NCBI RefSeq assembly: GCF_037975245.1
Contig: NC_092580.1
Coordinates: 30,868,001 to 30,932,000 of the forward strand
DNA length: 64,000 nucleotides
Direction of reading: 5' to 3'
Source: Apostichopus japonicus
Taxonomy: Eukaryota; Echinodermata; Holothuroidea; Aspidochirotida; Stichopodidae
A program made the translations under genes and the position numbers. Of the stretch, positions 38,401 through 53,400 are shown in pieces. Within the stretch, counting starts at the first letter, position 1. Every line of letters begins with the position of its first letter. The notes beneath the pieces are model-generated. The model was given only the letters and a program-made list of their open reading frames with translations, was not told the origin of the DNA and made no database searches.

Positions 38401-41400
38401 AACCAATCAAATTCACCGACTCTGATCTGTTCGTTGATCAGGATTATAATCTAGGTGAGCTTCTGTTTTATTGGTACTATATTTCTTCAGTTGCCTAAAG
38501 AATATTATTCTGTCATTACTTAGGTATGCAATAATTATAAAGAGCCCTTTAGAAGCAAATTGCATGTTAATGTTGTTGTAGTTACAGCTGTAACTAAAAA
38601 GTGAAAAGTTTGATGATCGTAACAAAAAAGGGTTTAAGTTTTTTAAGTAAAGAGAGCAAAAGCTGTTAACAGACTTATCTACTTCTCTACTACAAAAGGC
38701 TTGTGTAAGTATTAGGCTTACTGCCTCTGAAGAAGATCCTTCTAGGATCAAACATCAGGCCCTCCAACTTGTACATTTTATCTTTCAAATATAAGCATTT
38801 TAAACTCTCTGCATAATAAATTGACTATTAAAAGGTGATGCATAAAGTAGCATCTCTTCATACTACCAAAATTTTAGTAAAGACTTCAGCACTCAGTTTT
38901 TTTTTGTCACCATGGAAACTGGTGAAAACGAAAGATAATAAGTCGGTAATTTATAAACACCATGACAGTAGTTCTTCCCAAATTATCAAGAAATAAAACC
39001 TGATTGAAAAGCATATTCTAGTTGTTTAGGCTTTGTGGTCATTTGAGCATATTTGTTAGATTTTTTGCTATTGTGTTTTGTAGGGAATGCTCCACTTTGC
39101 TAAAGAATGTTACAGTCAAGTTTGCAGTAAACTGCTAGAGAACTTGAGTTTTCCTTGTATTATACATAAATATGTTTATGGAAAGAGAAGATAATGTAAT
39201 ATTACTCAATGACACCAGACATTATATGCATGACGGTATGCCAGCAACCATTTTTGTTGTTTTTTCATCAAAGTTTTTAATCACATCCTAAGAACAAACG
39301 TTAGGTCACATGGTTGCTTTGTAGAATAATTGTTGTATGGCTGAATGGAAGTAGTAGGTACTGAAATATCATTTCAAAATATTTTGTGAAGTTCTACAAA
39401 GCATGATTGAATTATGGATTGAACGGATGGGTTCGAGACATAATTAAGTGTTGTATTTCAATTCAGTCAAAATTTTACACATGCTCAGCACACCACTTGA
39501 TATATAAGACTAAATATTATTGTCTGTTTGGGCTTTGAACGGCACCAGAGGGCAGTATAACATAAAAGCGGAAATACAGTTTCCGTTCGGTTCAACCCTT
39601 AACTTTACGTTAAATAATCACATAAATATAATGTTTCTCTTAAAATCTTCTTCTTTATTTCAGAAAACCCGGCAGATTGAATCGGAGGAAGGTCTTAAAA
39701 CCAAAGTCGACATCAAATCCTTGAAAAGGTCTTTGAGTTTTTCCTTATTTTTATTTCTGTATTTTCGTTATGTGGGCAATGGAATATCTACAAATATTAT
39801 AGATGGGTGGCTATAAATCTTATGCAATCCGTGATGCTTTAAAGAAATGTGTTAGTTGAATGATTACAGTCTTGTATCAAGGCAAGGCCTTCTCGCATGA
39901 CTTCAAGACTTTCGGCAGAACACAGCCATACGATATAATCCTGGTTTGATGTGGTAAACAAAAGATTTTTGAAAATGACAAAGATATCGAACGAAACATT
40001 GTCATCTCTTTTACCAAGGGAAAAACTTTGTTGACATTAAATTATTAAAATAATAAACATCAGTTGGTAAAAGATATAATATTGGTGACAAAACTATGTA
40101 AGTATTCCTGATTTCAAGCAGCGAGATAAACAGTCCCTTCCATTACTGTAAGAACAAAGTTAGTCCCAGGAATAATTAATTAAACATTACAAAAAATATT
40201 GCAAAAAGGGACAATTAAAAGCAAAGTGATAAACAGACAAAAATCTCAGTGCTAATAATAATTACTGAAATTTTGAAAAAAATCACAAAGTATTTCTTTT
40301 TATAAACCAGCTTAGAAACATTTCTTAAACATAGGAACATCGTTTACGTACCTTCATTCGTGGAAATTAATTATTTGCTTTCTTTTTTTCTTCAGAATAC
40401 TACGTAAGATGGTCAAGGACAAAGAGATTAATGAATACCAAGTACAACTGGAATCACCACGTATTCAAAATAATAAGGTAAAGGTGTTTTAGCAGTCTCT
40501 ATTAGCTTGTCTCTTTTCTTTCTCATAAAAAAAAATTGGTTTCTCATCAAAATTTCTTCAAAGCAAAAATTCTTCATTTTTTTTTTTTTTAATTTTCAAT
40601 AATTCACATACACTGTGTAAGTTGTTTTTATCAGGGTGATAATTTTAGAAGAATTAGTTGGACCACCCTCTTTTTTTTTTACCTCAAGTGAATCAAAAAT
40701 CCATGATTGTTTATATTGAGTGAACCAAAACTCCATGAATGCATTCAAGATGGAATATGCAACAAAACTACAAAAGTCTCGTTCTTGTAACTATATATCA
40801 CTGGTGTTGTCCAAATTGATTACCACAAATTGCTAGGTTACATGTATTAATGCATGTAGGACACTCACTGTAACACAACTTTCCCAAAGGTAGTAAACTG
40901 GTTTAGCCAACTCATCTCAGTTTTGTTCTCACTAAGTCATCAATTTTCCCTTTTGTTTGGGGTGGGGGTGGGGGCCACACTTTGTTAGTATTTTCCTATA
41001 TTTTGAGAGAGTACTGACTATAATATCAAACAGTTAGTGAGAAAAATCTGTTGGAGCATGTCTTGGTTTGATTTGTTGTAAATCTATTTTGAGTAATACT
41101 AAGAGTTTTTAAAGCATTTTTTTGCGCTTTCTCACCATTTTCCCACCCTTTTGACATGTCCATAAAGTTTTTTACATGTATTCATCAAAAAACAGCAAAC
41201 TAAGATATAATCCATTTTTTTCTCCCCCAAGAGCAATTAATCAGAGAGTAATTATGGACATCTACAGTTAATGGGTAGAGTGTCTTCCAACACCTTCTTA
41301 ATTTAAAAGTAATCATATCAAATCAAATCCACTAGTTTGAATTTTATTCCAATTTGGTGTTTGCTTCTGCCTCTCACCACCTCATTTATGCAAATATGAG

Positions 41401-44400
41401 ACAAATATGAACAATATATCGTCATTTACATTTATTCAGTGTGCTCCTGCTTACTACATTTAAAAATGTTTTTACCAAGGTTTCTCTCTCTTTCTGTCTG
41501 TAACCACATGTTGCTTATTATGAGTCTGAATTCTATCTCTTTCCCTCATAGAGGTCTCCTCCAGTATTTTTGGCCCAGTTGTGACCTCATCCTAAGGTTA
41601 AAATATATTTGCTTCAATAAATTAGGAGCCATTTTTATAGCCCCATGGTTTTGGCCTCTCTGCAGAAAAAGACCTTTCTCTTTTAGACTTTGTTACTCAC
41701 AACATCATGAGAGACTTTTTGTCAAATGGGTGACCAAATACAAAAAAGGTTACTTAATTAAAATCACGTCATCAATATTCAACAATGGCTTTGACAACAT
41801 CACTGAATAAATTTTTTTCTCTGCACAAGGCCTGACCTTACCGTCATAGTTTTCAGAATGAATTTGTTATTCCTAAAATTTGAGTTTTCCGTTTCCTTGC
41901 TGATGTTTTTGGACAGATTACCATATACACCATTGCGGGAATCGCCAGGGACGACCCAGAGGTCCAAGCCCTTATCACCCATGAAGAGTTTAGTCGACAG
42001 GGGAAAGCTGACTCACCATGGCGTGGACACGCACTACGAAAGAGAACAGTACCCAAAAAGGTAGGGGCAGGTTTATCTAGATTTTGTGTGCAAAATTGCT
42101 AGGTATGACTTTCTGGTCCCAACATCTCCAATGCACCGTCGAAATCACTAGAGGAGTAAAACACAATTCACATCTCATATCCTCAATGCAGAAAGTAGTA
42201 ATACCTTGCAAATTATTACATATGTTCCTGCCAAATCGGTCCGGTAGAAGTGGCGCATAATTCTCCTTTTTTGGAAACTTAATTTTGTGCTTAAATTCGC
42301 CTATTAACCAAATTGATTTTATTGTCATATTTGAAGCAGATATTTTTTTTTAATGTTTTTCTTAGGAAAGTGATGATGAGATCGCTTCGCCAGCGAAGAA
42401 TAAGAAATCTGCGGCTACCGAAGAGGAAGTAGGAGAATCGACTGAAGAGGTGAGGGGTCAAATTGTTAATTATATCTCCTGAGTTTAGAAGGATCAGCCA
42501 CCCTAATTATCATCTTAACCTTAATATCATAGAAATGCTATTAATTAAGAAATGCATGAAAAAACATTTCAAGGAAGGTTTTCTTTGTCCGTTTGGAAAT
42601 ATCGTAATTTTGAAATTAATATCAGGCAGTCAAGGGTGTGATATCTTAGAAAAAGAAACACTTACACACAATCTCAGCAAAGGGTTCATCAATGGGAGAA
42701 TCAGGCATCCCTTCGAAAAGGGGATTAGAGGTTTTAAGACACTGGAGAAAGCAGATGTGTTCATCGGTGTGTCGTTTGCCATCCTCGTGTTTTACCTAAT
42801 TTTACCTCTCGAGCCATGATACTCTTGATAACTTCAGAATTCTTAAGGGATCGGTTGGACAGGTGGGGTTACATGGGGGAGGGAAGGGGGGGAGGATTTA
42901 ACCAGATGCACCATTGTAAAGTACCGGATTGAATTTCTTTGCTTTACTATGCAGGAGGGGAGACAGCAACAATGGGAGCAGTTATGCTACCTGCCAAAGA
43001 TGCCAAGACTACAGACCACTCATCAATATCTCTGGTACCTCTTACATGAAGCCAAATTACAGACCACCGGCTCGGGAAATTCTCAAAACAAGAAAGGGAG
43101 TAGTGAGTCTGTAAGTCAAAAAGCCCAAATTCAAAGAGCTTTTTTCACATGTGTCTATTAGAAAAATTAAAAAACAGTGATTTTCCAGGGATTTGGCAGA
43201 CAATTCATCACTTTATATTTAAGACAAAACAATTCCTCACTTGTTTAGTTTAAAATCCTTGTGACAATATCTTGTGTTTTTACTCAAGATATGGTTGACT
43301 GAAGGTAACTTATTTTGACTGGCTGAACTCTCTTCTGCTCCAGTGTTCACAGTAGGTGGGCAGTTGTTTGTCAATAGCTTTACTTTCCTGTTTAAAATCT
43401 TTGCGTTATATTTATTCTGGAAATGTAAAATACATTTGGATACTTTGTTTATATGTTAATTTTCTCTTTATTTTGAATTTCATCAAGATGCAAATATTTT
43501 GTAGAACCATTATTTTAATCTGTGAAAAAAAAAGTGGTTTTAACCTCTCAGCTAAATTGCCATGATCACATTATTCACCTCTGCTGCTGAATGATGAAAA
43601 TTTCCCAGGACTTTTGTAAGGAAATCGACTTCAGCCACCGGGGAGAATCCCATGAACATTTTGATGGCCTCTGAAAGCTTCCTTATATTTAATACTGAAA
43701 AAAAATCCTGGTTTTATTGTTGTTGTTGTTGTTGTTGCTATAATAGGAAGCTCCAGATGTTATGGCAGAAGATGCTGACCAAAGTGTAATGGATGAAGCT
43801 AGCCAGAGTTCAACGACAGTGATTGCGCAATCAACAGGTGAGGATACAACAGAAGGTGCTAGCCAAGGAACTCAAAATTCAAGAGAAGATTTTAACAGCA
43901 CAGAACATGAAAACTCTCAGCCTCTCACAATAGATGAATCGAGCCAAGATCTAGTTGGAGATGCTGGTGAAGAGGCCAAGGAAAAAGGTCAGTACTAAAA
44001 ATCTCATGGGTATAGGATTCACCCTTGTTTCTCACTTTTATTTTCTTTGGAGTGGGGGGGGGGGGGTTTCTTGCACCTGTTCATGTTTGTGAGATGATTG
44101 CTATATGAGAACTGAAAAATTGCTACTTGGTATTAGGTTTCAAAACAGTTTTCAAGTAAATTTTAATCTTTCACTTTAAATTTCTCTGAGATCTGGAAGA
44201 TACAAATATGAACTTTCATGTGACTTGATAAAAAGTGTGTATAAGTGGAGGGGGGGGGGTGGTGGGGTATGTTTGAGTAGGAGGAGGGCGAGAGGGTCAG
44301 GAGCTGCAGTGGCAAACCAGACAAACATTTCAGAAGAGCTTTCTCTAGAAATTACCAAGTTAGTCCTATGTACCCTACTGTTAGAGTTCATACTACAAGG

Positions 44401-47400
44401 CCCCCATTAATATTCAGTGAAATCAATGGACAAATTTTGGCTGGAAATTAAAGCAAAGATATTGCAAGAAAGATTCACATACATCAGAAAGTTTGGAGTT
44501 TCATCACAAGTGTAAACGATTGGCTAAGTTTGTAAGAATAGTCAGATTCTTCAATATTATCTCTTGTAATTATTTTTTTTACAAAATAACTTTATTTTTA
44601 AATTGTGAAAATCTCTCGTAAAATTAGGAAGATATGACATAAATGAAAGTTTTAAATTGTTAAAGTCTGCTGTATGCCTCCATTTTGATTGACATGATCA
44701 TTTTTTATTTTGAATCAGATCTTGAAAAAACCAGTATCGAGACACAAGCCCCCTCAACGACTGATAAACTGAAAGATGCCCCCGGGAAAGGCCCGACTGT
44801 TTATAACGACACAGATGATTGGAAGAGATTTGTGGTGCCGTTACCATCAACGCAAAAGGCAGCTCCAGGATGGTTCCAACTCGGAGAAGTCTTCACACAT
44901 TCGCCGTTGTCTGTCTTATGTCAGACTTGTTCCTATCGAGCTGAGGTACAGTATGAAATCGGTTCCTTTCATTAACATAAAACATGAAACTGTGAAAGCA
45001 TCAACTATTTTATTACAATTCGATATGGTGAGATCATATTTGGGAGGAAGGGATAGGTTAGGACATGACTAGGTCCTGTAATATGTATTAAACAAAAGTA
45101 TAAGATCCTAATGGTTGATTCACTGCATGGGGGAGAGGGTTGGAGTGGGGAGGGGAGGGGGTTTGTAGCAAGTAGTAATTCTTCACTGCAAGAAACCTGT
45201 CCATTTATTAACGACAGTGTCATTTGATAATAGCAGCAACGTGATTGGTTCTCTCTTTCCGTAATTTTAGGGTGGATGTATCGCAGAATATCTGAAAGAT
45301 CCAATCAAGAGACATTATCCTATTTGTGAATTACCAAATAAAGACAAAGCAAAACTACTACGGAGTAGAGTCACCCTCACAAAGTTCGAAGACAACCTCA
45401 AATACTTGAGTAAATTTGGTCTGATTTGGTTTGGACCTCAGTGGAAGAACAAGGAATTTGTGAGTATAGTTTTAACAAAAAACATGATATGAATTTTTAT
45501 TGTTGTTTTTTAATTTTTTTTTATGGTAATTTCATTAATAGTTCCTGTCATTGCTCCCTCACTTTATAACGATAGTTTTAGAAGGCTGCAAATAGTTTGA
45601 AATTCTTTTACTTGCTTTGATTTTGAGCTAAAAGTACAGCCTAGTTTAATCGGTCTGTGCCTCAAGAGAAAAACCGTGGGAAGACAGCGAGTCGCGCAAA
45701 TCACATTTTTATTTTGATGTAAATTATAAAAATTATAACCTTTCCTTGTGTATGTCTGAACACATTGTAAATATTATTCCTCCAGTAGGGAAACTCCAAA
45801 ATATCTGATTTCTGAAAGATGATGCTGCTTGGCATAAATCAATATTAATTAAACATATTTTCAGCCGGCTTACGAGTCTTTTTCTTTCAAAACCCCAACA
45901 AAGAAGCAACTTCAGATGGCTGAGTAGACAATTTAGTTAAAGAACAAGGACATATTTTGGACAGCTAAGTTACATTAGTCATCATATTTCCTGTGTTTCC
46001 TTCTTTTTTTTCTCACTTTATAGAGATGGTTTTATTTGAGTCAGAAAGGTATTCTGAAGGATACGACTTCCTCCGAGCTAAATTACATGCACGTCACAGA
46101 GAAGACTTACCCCGAGAGAGTATACTACTTCACTGAAAGTGGAGAGGTTGATAAATATTGGTACGACTTCAAGTGGATCAGTCTCAACACACCCCTGGGT
46201 AAGTGGTGGATCCCATGTATATCATTAGTTTGTTGTGATTCATCCTGCTTGATGTCAAATGCAACTGTTATGCAGTAAATCACTCAGTTTTTTTTTTACA
46301 TTTTTTTTTTATATAAACTTTCTTAAAGTTCCTGTAGTGCTTTTCAAAACACTTGTACTGATAGTATGAGCAGTATGAATTGAAATACAGGTTAGGAACT
46401 GTTTGTACTGTCAGTAAGAGTGCTTTGAAGCATGATATGAGAGGACAGTATAGAGTGGTATTAGCATAAGAATCAGATAAAGGTTAGGAACTGTTCTTAC
46501 TGTCAGTATGAGTGCTTTGAAGCATGACATAAGAGGACAGTATAGATTGGTATTAGCATTGAAAAAAACTGTCCCATTCTGGCTGAGCAAGACATGAATA
46601 TGCAATATTGTATGCAAAGTTTATAGTAATGTTGACATAAAATTGGATGTAAGAGTTCTTCATGATTCATAGATATCATGGGCAAATTAAACATTCAACT
46701 ATTCTGATTGGTGGAAAATAAATGTGACAACTAAATGTGCAAACTTTTCCCAGCTAGGTAGATGTTCAGTCTTTTTCGGCTCAGCAGATAAGTAAAAACT
46801 TTATTCCTCTGTATGTGAAAAGATAACTTGATCTGTATCGCAAACAATTTATCCATAAAAAGGACTTATTTGCTCTGTTGGGCGTTTCTGTTTTATCGGC
46901 TCAACATCGTTATTCCGTGCAAATCTACCAGTTTTTACAGAATTAAGCCTTTCTGGACCAAAGTTGGATTTGATACACCAACTGGCCCTTTCACACTCTG
47001 GCTGTCTTTCAACATAGGTGCAAGCCACCATGGTAGTTTAATATTCCATCTACATCATTATGTCGGACCAGCCATGATCTTTACCATAACACAAACTTCA
47101 CGCTTCATTCAAAGGTTTATTAAAAGACCAAAATGGGATGCCCGTGGGTGTACCCAGGAGAGAATCAGAGATGGTTAAAGATTTAATCCTTCACTGGAAA
47201 TCCATCAAGACCACACCGGACAACGAAGGGGTGGTGACTGGTGACGGGAGAGGCGCTTGCGGGGTCGACTCATCCACTTTTGCGTAAGTTCTTCATTCTA
47301 CCTCTAGCCATGTTTGTTGTCATTTCCAGAAGAAGAAAAGCAGCACGGAGTTGCTAAAAACAACGTATTTTTATTTAAATTATACCGAAGTGTTAGAGAC

Positions 47401-50400
47401 ATGAGGCTACTTCATCTCATGTTTAGTAACGATCAGTGTAAAATGAGGCATAGTATACTCTGTTCCAACTCTTGTTGTCCAGACTAAATCATTGGAAAAA
47501 TTGATGTACTGCAAGCACAAGCTATCAACGAATTCACAAAGCCCTGTAAACCTTGCGGCTGAATTAGTGAATACTAGATGAGATTTTTGGTACAGATATG
47601 TAGCATGTTAAAGGTAGGCTGTGTACTAGGGTGTTCTTCAGATATTGGACTAGCAAATCAATGCCTCTTGTATCCTTACTGTACTTTAATGTATTTTGAA
47701 GAAAATTTGGTCAGATCTGGGAATTTTAAGTTGAAAGCTTCCAAGGATTCACAAATACTGTCATATCTTATCCATTTTCTATTTAATATACACATATGAA
47801 ATAAGCAGAATAATATTAAGTCTAATAGGTCTAACTAAGGGAATTTTGTATGGGGGGGGGGAGGGTGATGGGGTGCTTCTGAAAATGTGATTTTTTTTTT
47901 TTTATCATCTCAATGAATGATGGATTGAACTCTTCATAAACTCTCTCCTTAATCCCAGCCATCTGAGGAGAAACTGGATTTGGATGAACGTAGATTCTCG
48001 ATTTATAGGCAGCAAACATAAAACCAACAAGCAAAAGGAAGTCAAGAAATCGGAGGAAGGCGGCGCCAAGAGAGTGAAACGTACTTTAGACATGAAACGA
48101 GAAATCATGATGCTGAAAGGTATTACTTGAATATCAGTTGCTGTAGCGCCATGAAAAACTGGGTCATATCTATAAGCAGACCTACTTTAAATTATATGTC
48201 TATGTGTACATATATATATTTATATGTAATATAACGAAAATCCAAGTTTACTCCAAAAGAAAATATGATTAGAGAAAACCAGAGAAATAAGATATGACTC
48301 ATAATTGACAAATAAGGAGTAAGTTTTAGAAAATATATTGGAATTTTCGGTCCCCCTGGGACCTTCGTCAGCAATACTTGCCAGTCGAATGAAAAGTACA
48401 AAATGTGACACAATGAAAATATGACGCTAAATAAGTGTAAGTTCCATTGATCGAATTAGAACCAAATAAACCATGACTTTACAGGAAGCGGATTAAGGAG
48501 CAAAGAGTGGATTACATATGTTTGTAGAACTTATAGTTGTTAAGGGGTCCCAAGTCTTTGGCCGGGGATGTGAGACTTTATACCAAAGATCCAATCGACT
48601 TATTTACGTTTACATTCAGTAGCGGATTTGAAGTTCCAGGCAATTAAAATACATTTTAGGTTTTTGAGAGAATGATAATGAAGATTGAAATGTTCGGAAA
48701 CTGGGAATCCTGCAAAATTATCACGAATAGATTTTTTGTGATTATTAAAACGTAAGCGGAACAGGGAGCCTGTTTCACCTACATAATTGCCCTCTTTGCA
48801 AAGTACACAGTAGAAAATCTAAATAACATTAATAGAATCACAAGAGAGGGAAGGGGGTCTTAGACTATAGTCAACATTCGAAATCCTGACCACGGTGCCT
48901 GGGGTAATATGGGGCATTCCAACACACGCTCTCCGTTTGTTACCAGGGGAAAGTGGGCCCAATTGGCAAAATGATTTGCCTCATCACTTTTCCGAAGCAA
49001 ATGTGCCAAAAACAAAGGGAAAATATAAGATAGCTTGAGAGAAAAATGCAAGACCCTAGTATCAATCTAAAGTGTTCACTTCACTGTACATACTAAGGCC
49101 TTAACAAGACTAACCTAGTAGCAGCAATGACTGAATGTTAGGTCCAGTAACAGAATGCTGACAATTTCAGTCCTTTTTACTTTGACTCTGTTTTACTTTG
49201 ACAGATGGTAAAATGATTCCTGTACCTGTCACCGTGAAGCATATATCCAGCGAAGAGTATAACTAACCCCATAGCAGCATGAGTGAATGTTAGGTCCAGT
49301 AACAGAATGCTGACAATTTCAGTCCTTTTTACTTTGTCTCTGTTTTACTTTGACAGATGGTAAAATGATTCCTGTACCTGTCACCGTGAAGCATATATCC
49401 AGCGAAGAGTATAACTAACCCCATAGCAGCATGAGTGAATGTTAGGTCCAGTAACAGAATGCTGACAATTTCAGTCCTTTTTACTTTGTCTCTGTTTTAC
49501 TTTGACAGATGGTAAAATGATTCCTGTACCTGTTGCCGTGAAGCATATATCCAGCGAAGAGTATAACTAACCCCATAGCAGCATGAGTGAATGTTAGGTC
49601 CAGTAACAGAATGCTGACAATTTCAGTCCTTTTTACTTTGTCTCTGTTTTACTTTGACAGATGGTAAAATGATTCCTGTACCTGTTGCCGTGAAGCATAT
49701 ATCCAGCGAAGAGTATAACTAACCCCATAGCAGCATGAGTGAATGTTAGGTCCAGTAACAGAATGCTGACAATTTCAGTCCTTTTTACTTTGTCTCTGTT
49801 TTACTTTGACAGATGGTAAAATGATTCCTGTACCTGTTGCCGTGAAGCATATATCCAGCGAAGAGCATAAGAAGGCAAATAAAGGGGGCAAAGGGCTCAA
49901 GAGGAAGAAGACCTTACCTGTGGATACAATGAAGAAGGCCAAGATACACAATCTAGTGCGAACTAAGAAGAGCACCTTCTTCGACGAAAAGGATCAGATG
50001 GCTCGGATGAGGATGAAGACGAAAAGAGCTCTGTGGAGTTCCAAAGAAGATAATTTTGTAAGAACCAATTCTAAACATCTGTGGGTTATTATTGTACAGA
50101 AAGCCTAGTATCATTGAAGATTTGTCAATTGCATTTTTTGTATTTTGAGATAAATCGCAGTGATTACATTGGAAAACAGCTTCCTGTGATGGAAACAAAA
50201 ATTAACTGACAGAAAGTTTTTGAGACTCATGTTGGTATGAAACTGGCAGTGTGGTTCCAGAAAATAATGTTAAGTTAATTTTTTTTCCGTTTTAATTCAT
50301 TTTTAATCTTTCTTTCTTGTAACATTTTGTTCGTTACAGATTCTGTTGTATTGTATAGCTACTGCAATAGTAAGTGTGATTGGTTGGGGGGGGGGGGTTG

Positions 50401-53400
50401 GAATGGGGTCAAGGTTGGGAAGAGGATATTGGTATGGAACTGGCAAAGTGGTTCAAGAAAATAAGTTTTCATTTTAATTTTGTTTTACAGTTTTTAATTC
50501 TTTTTTCTTTTTGCTTTCTGGTTACATCATGATTGCTACAGATTCTATTGTGTTGCATAGCTTCTGCAATACTGAATGAGAAAGTGACCCGAGCTTTTGT
50601 CACTTGGAAGGATATCCGTAACATCATGCATGACTATCTGGAGGTAAGTTATCATCGAAAGCTGTATTTTTTGTCAGCAAAACATATTTCTGGGTTTACT
50701 TTTCCATGTACCTGTTAGCTTAAATGTTGAATTTAAGGAGAAGTTAATTGTCAATATGTCAACATCTAGTCAACATCTAATCAAAATAGTCACATGTCTA
50801 CATCTTCTGCATGTATCTTTAAAAGATATCTGGAGACACACCTTTTAGGAAAATTTGATGATATATCTGTTCCCCTTTTAAGGCGTAAATATTAATATAA
50901 TCATTTTATTAATAATAATCAATATGAAACTTTTTGTTAAAAATTTCTTTTTAGAGGTTTCTCAGAAAAAAAGTTTTTCCAATATTTTTTTTTTTTGCCT
51001 TTTATTATTTTAATTTTCAAAGATATTATAATGGAGAAAGCCTATAAATATATGTAACAGGGGATAATAACTCTTTTATGAATCGTACACAATGCATTAT
51101 CATTTTCAATGAAACAAATTTGCATGCCACCGTTGACATGATTGTGAGATCTAATTTACATATAATCAAGATTTTTTGAATCTGACAACACCATGGGGGC
51201 ACTCAAGAATAAAATTTCACTTATATTTGTGTTTACTTGTGAAAATTTGTGACTTTGTAGATTTAAAAGCTATAAATGAGAGCACTTGTAAAGTTCTGAA
51301 CGTTAAAAGATCATGGCATGTGATAAACCACCCCAAAAAACAGCAAAAACCGATTGTTTATTAATAAAGATGTCTGGAGAGAAGTCTGTGTGAGTTGATT
51401 GGTTTGTATTCTGTCTTTTATTAAGTCACTGCTAAGTTTCTGGTCCATTATTTCATCGTCGTCTCATACTTCAGAGTGACATCTCATTAATTTTGATCAT
51501 TATTCTTACAGGTATCTAAAGACAAATCGTCCCTAGCCATAGCTAAGAGAGCTGCAATGATCTTTCACTATCCTCAAACTAATGTCAACTACGCTACCTG
51601 CCTTACAGAGATCCGGGAAGACGAGGTACCAAGTTTGTCCATTGTGCCCTCAAATATTTTTCTTTCTTCTTTGTTCCCTCATCTTCTCTATCGTAGATAT
51701 CCTCTAGTTGGTCTATTTTTGTAGCCTCATTGGAGTAGTATAAGACCTCTTCAGTTGTCTGAACTGAAGAGGTAACAGATCTCATTTAGAGTGGCAGTTT
51801 TGACTTACACTATTATTATCTTCAAATGTTGAATTACTTAGAAATATTAGAAAACGTTGCATTGGAAGAAACTGTATGTTTACTTTTTGGAAGTATGAAG
51901 TATCTGGGTCGATTTGCTTCATAACGTTCCTTGTACTAAATTGTATGTTCTGTTTGCAGGGGGCAGGGGGCGGGGGGGAGTAGAAAATTGTGGATTTTCC
52001 TCTCCATTCTGTTGTGCTTCCAGGAGGACACTCCAGCAAAGGTTGCTTTAAGAAAAGCATTGAGACATACTGCTGAACCAGTAGGAAGGCCTGTGACTAC
52101 CTTGCTTTGAAAAATAAAGTCGCAATTTAAGGATGTTAACATTAACAATTTCGAGGAAGCAAAAAACCTTGCACAAGATCGTGATATGTGGCGGAGGTTA
52201 ATCACTGAGCATGTCGGATAGACGAGACTAAACTTACTACTACTACTACTTTGTTGTGGTGGCTTAATGTTTATCTATCCATTGGTTTTCTCCCAATTTT
52301 TCAGGAGCTGATCAATGGTTTCATGTCCAGGAAGGATGACTACACCAATCCTGCAGTGTGCGTTCAAGAATATCAAGAATTTTTAGAACAGTTGATTGAC
52401 AAATATAAGTAAGTGAAAAAGCAATTAAACTGAAACAATATTCAAAATCTTAGGGTGTTCATATTTGACACCAAAAAAAAAATGTCTTCATAGTACTAGG
52501 CTAAACCTAGGTGAATCTGTTATAAAAGTTTTATATGCTTGGCCTTGAGAGCATTATGTTGTTATATCATAAATGTTTTACTAACCCTAAACTGCATGTT
52601 TTGTGTATGTGTGTAGCCTTGAGACCTATATGTAACTATAAATGCTAAACCTAGGTGCATCTGTTATGTAAATATAAATGCTAAACCTAGGTGCATCTGT
52701 TATGTAAATATAAATGCTAAACCTAGGTGCATCTGTTATGTGAATATAAATGCTAAACCTAGGTGCATCTGTTATGTGAATATAAATGCTAAACCTAGGT
52801 GCATCTGTTATGTAACTATAAATGCTAAACCTAGGTGCATCTGTTATGTAAATATAAATGCTAAACCTAGGTGCATCTGTTATTTAACTCTAAATGCTAA
52901 ACCTAGGTGCATCTGTTATGTGAATATAAATGCTAAGCCTAGGTGCATCTGTTATGTAACTATAAATGCTAAACCTAGGTGCATCTGTTATGTAAATATA
53001 AATGCTACACCTAGGTGCATCTGTTATGTGAATATAAATGCTAAACCTAGGTGCATCTGTTATGTGAATATAAATGCTAAGCCTAGGTGCATCTGTTATG
53101 TGAATATAAATGCTAAGCCTAGGTGCATCTGTTATGTAAGTTTTGTAGGCTTGAGTCCTATGTATGCAACTTAGGCTGAGCTTAGGTGCATCTGTTTATG
53201 TATCATAGGCCTAGTTTAGGTTATAGAGGTTTAACCTATCATGCAAAGCCATCACGCATATCAGACGACATTCTAAATAGTATAAAGCATGTTGTAGCAC
53301 TTACACAGCATGCAAACAATACACACTGCAGACTCTCTTATAAAGAAAATATATCTGATGGGCAATTTCTAATAATGAAACAGTTCTCACAAAGATATTA

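Noticed and set aside
41439-41810. 123-codon frame in GTF3C1 intron 13
   Set aside because: Composition is biased, no motif is present, and flanking GTF3C1 exons join in phase without it.
42463-42819. 118-codon frame in GTF3C1 intron 15
   Set aside because: Exons 15 and 16 join in phase 0 directly and the sequence has no resemblance to the family.
52740-53174. 144-codon open frame with twelve-residue NINAKPRCICYV repeats
   Set aside because: It is the 36-bp minisatellite read in frame inside GTF3C1 intron 26; the repeat length divisible by 3 explains the open frame, and no splice or domain evidence supports it.
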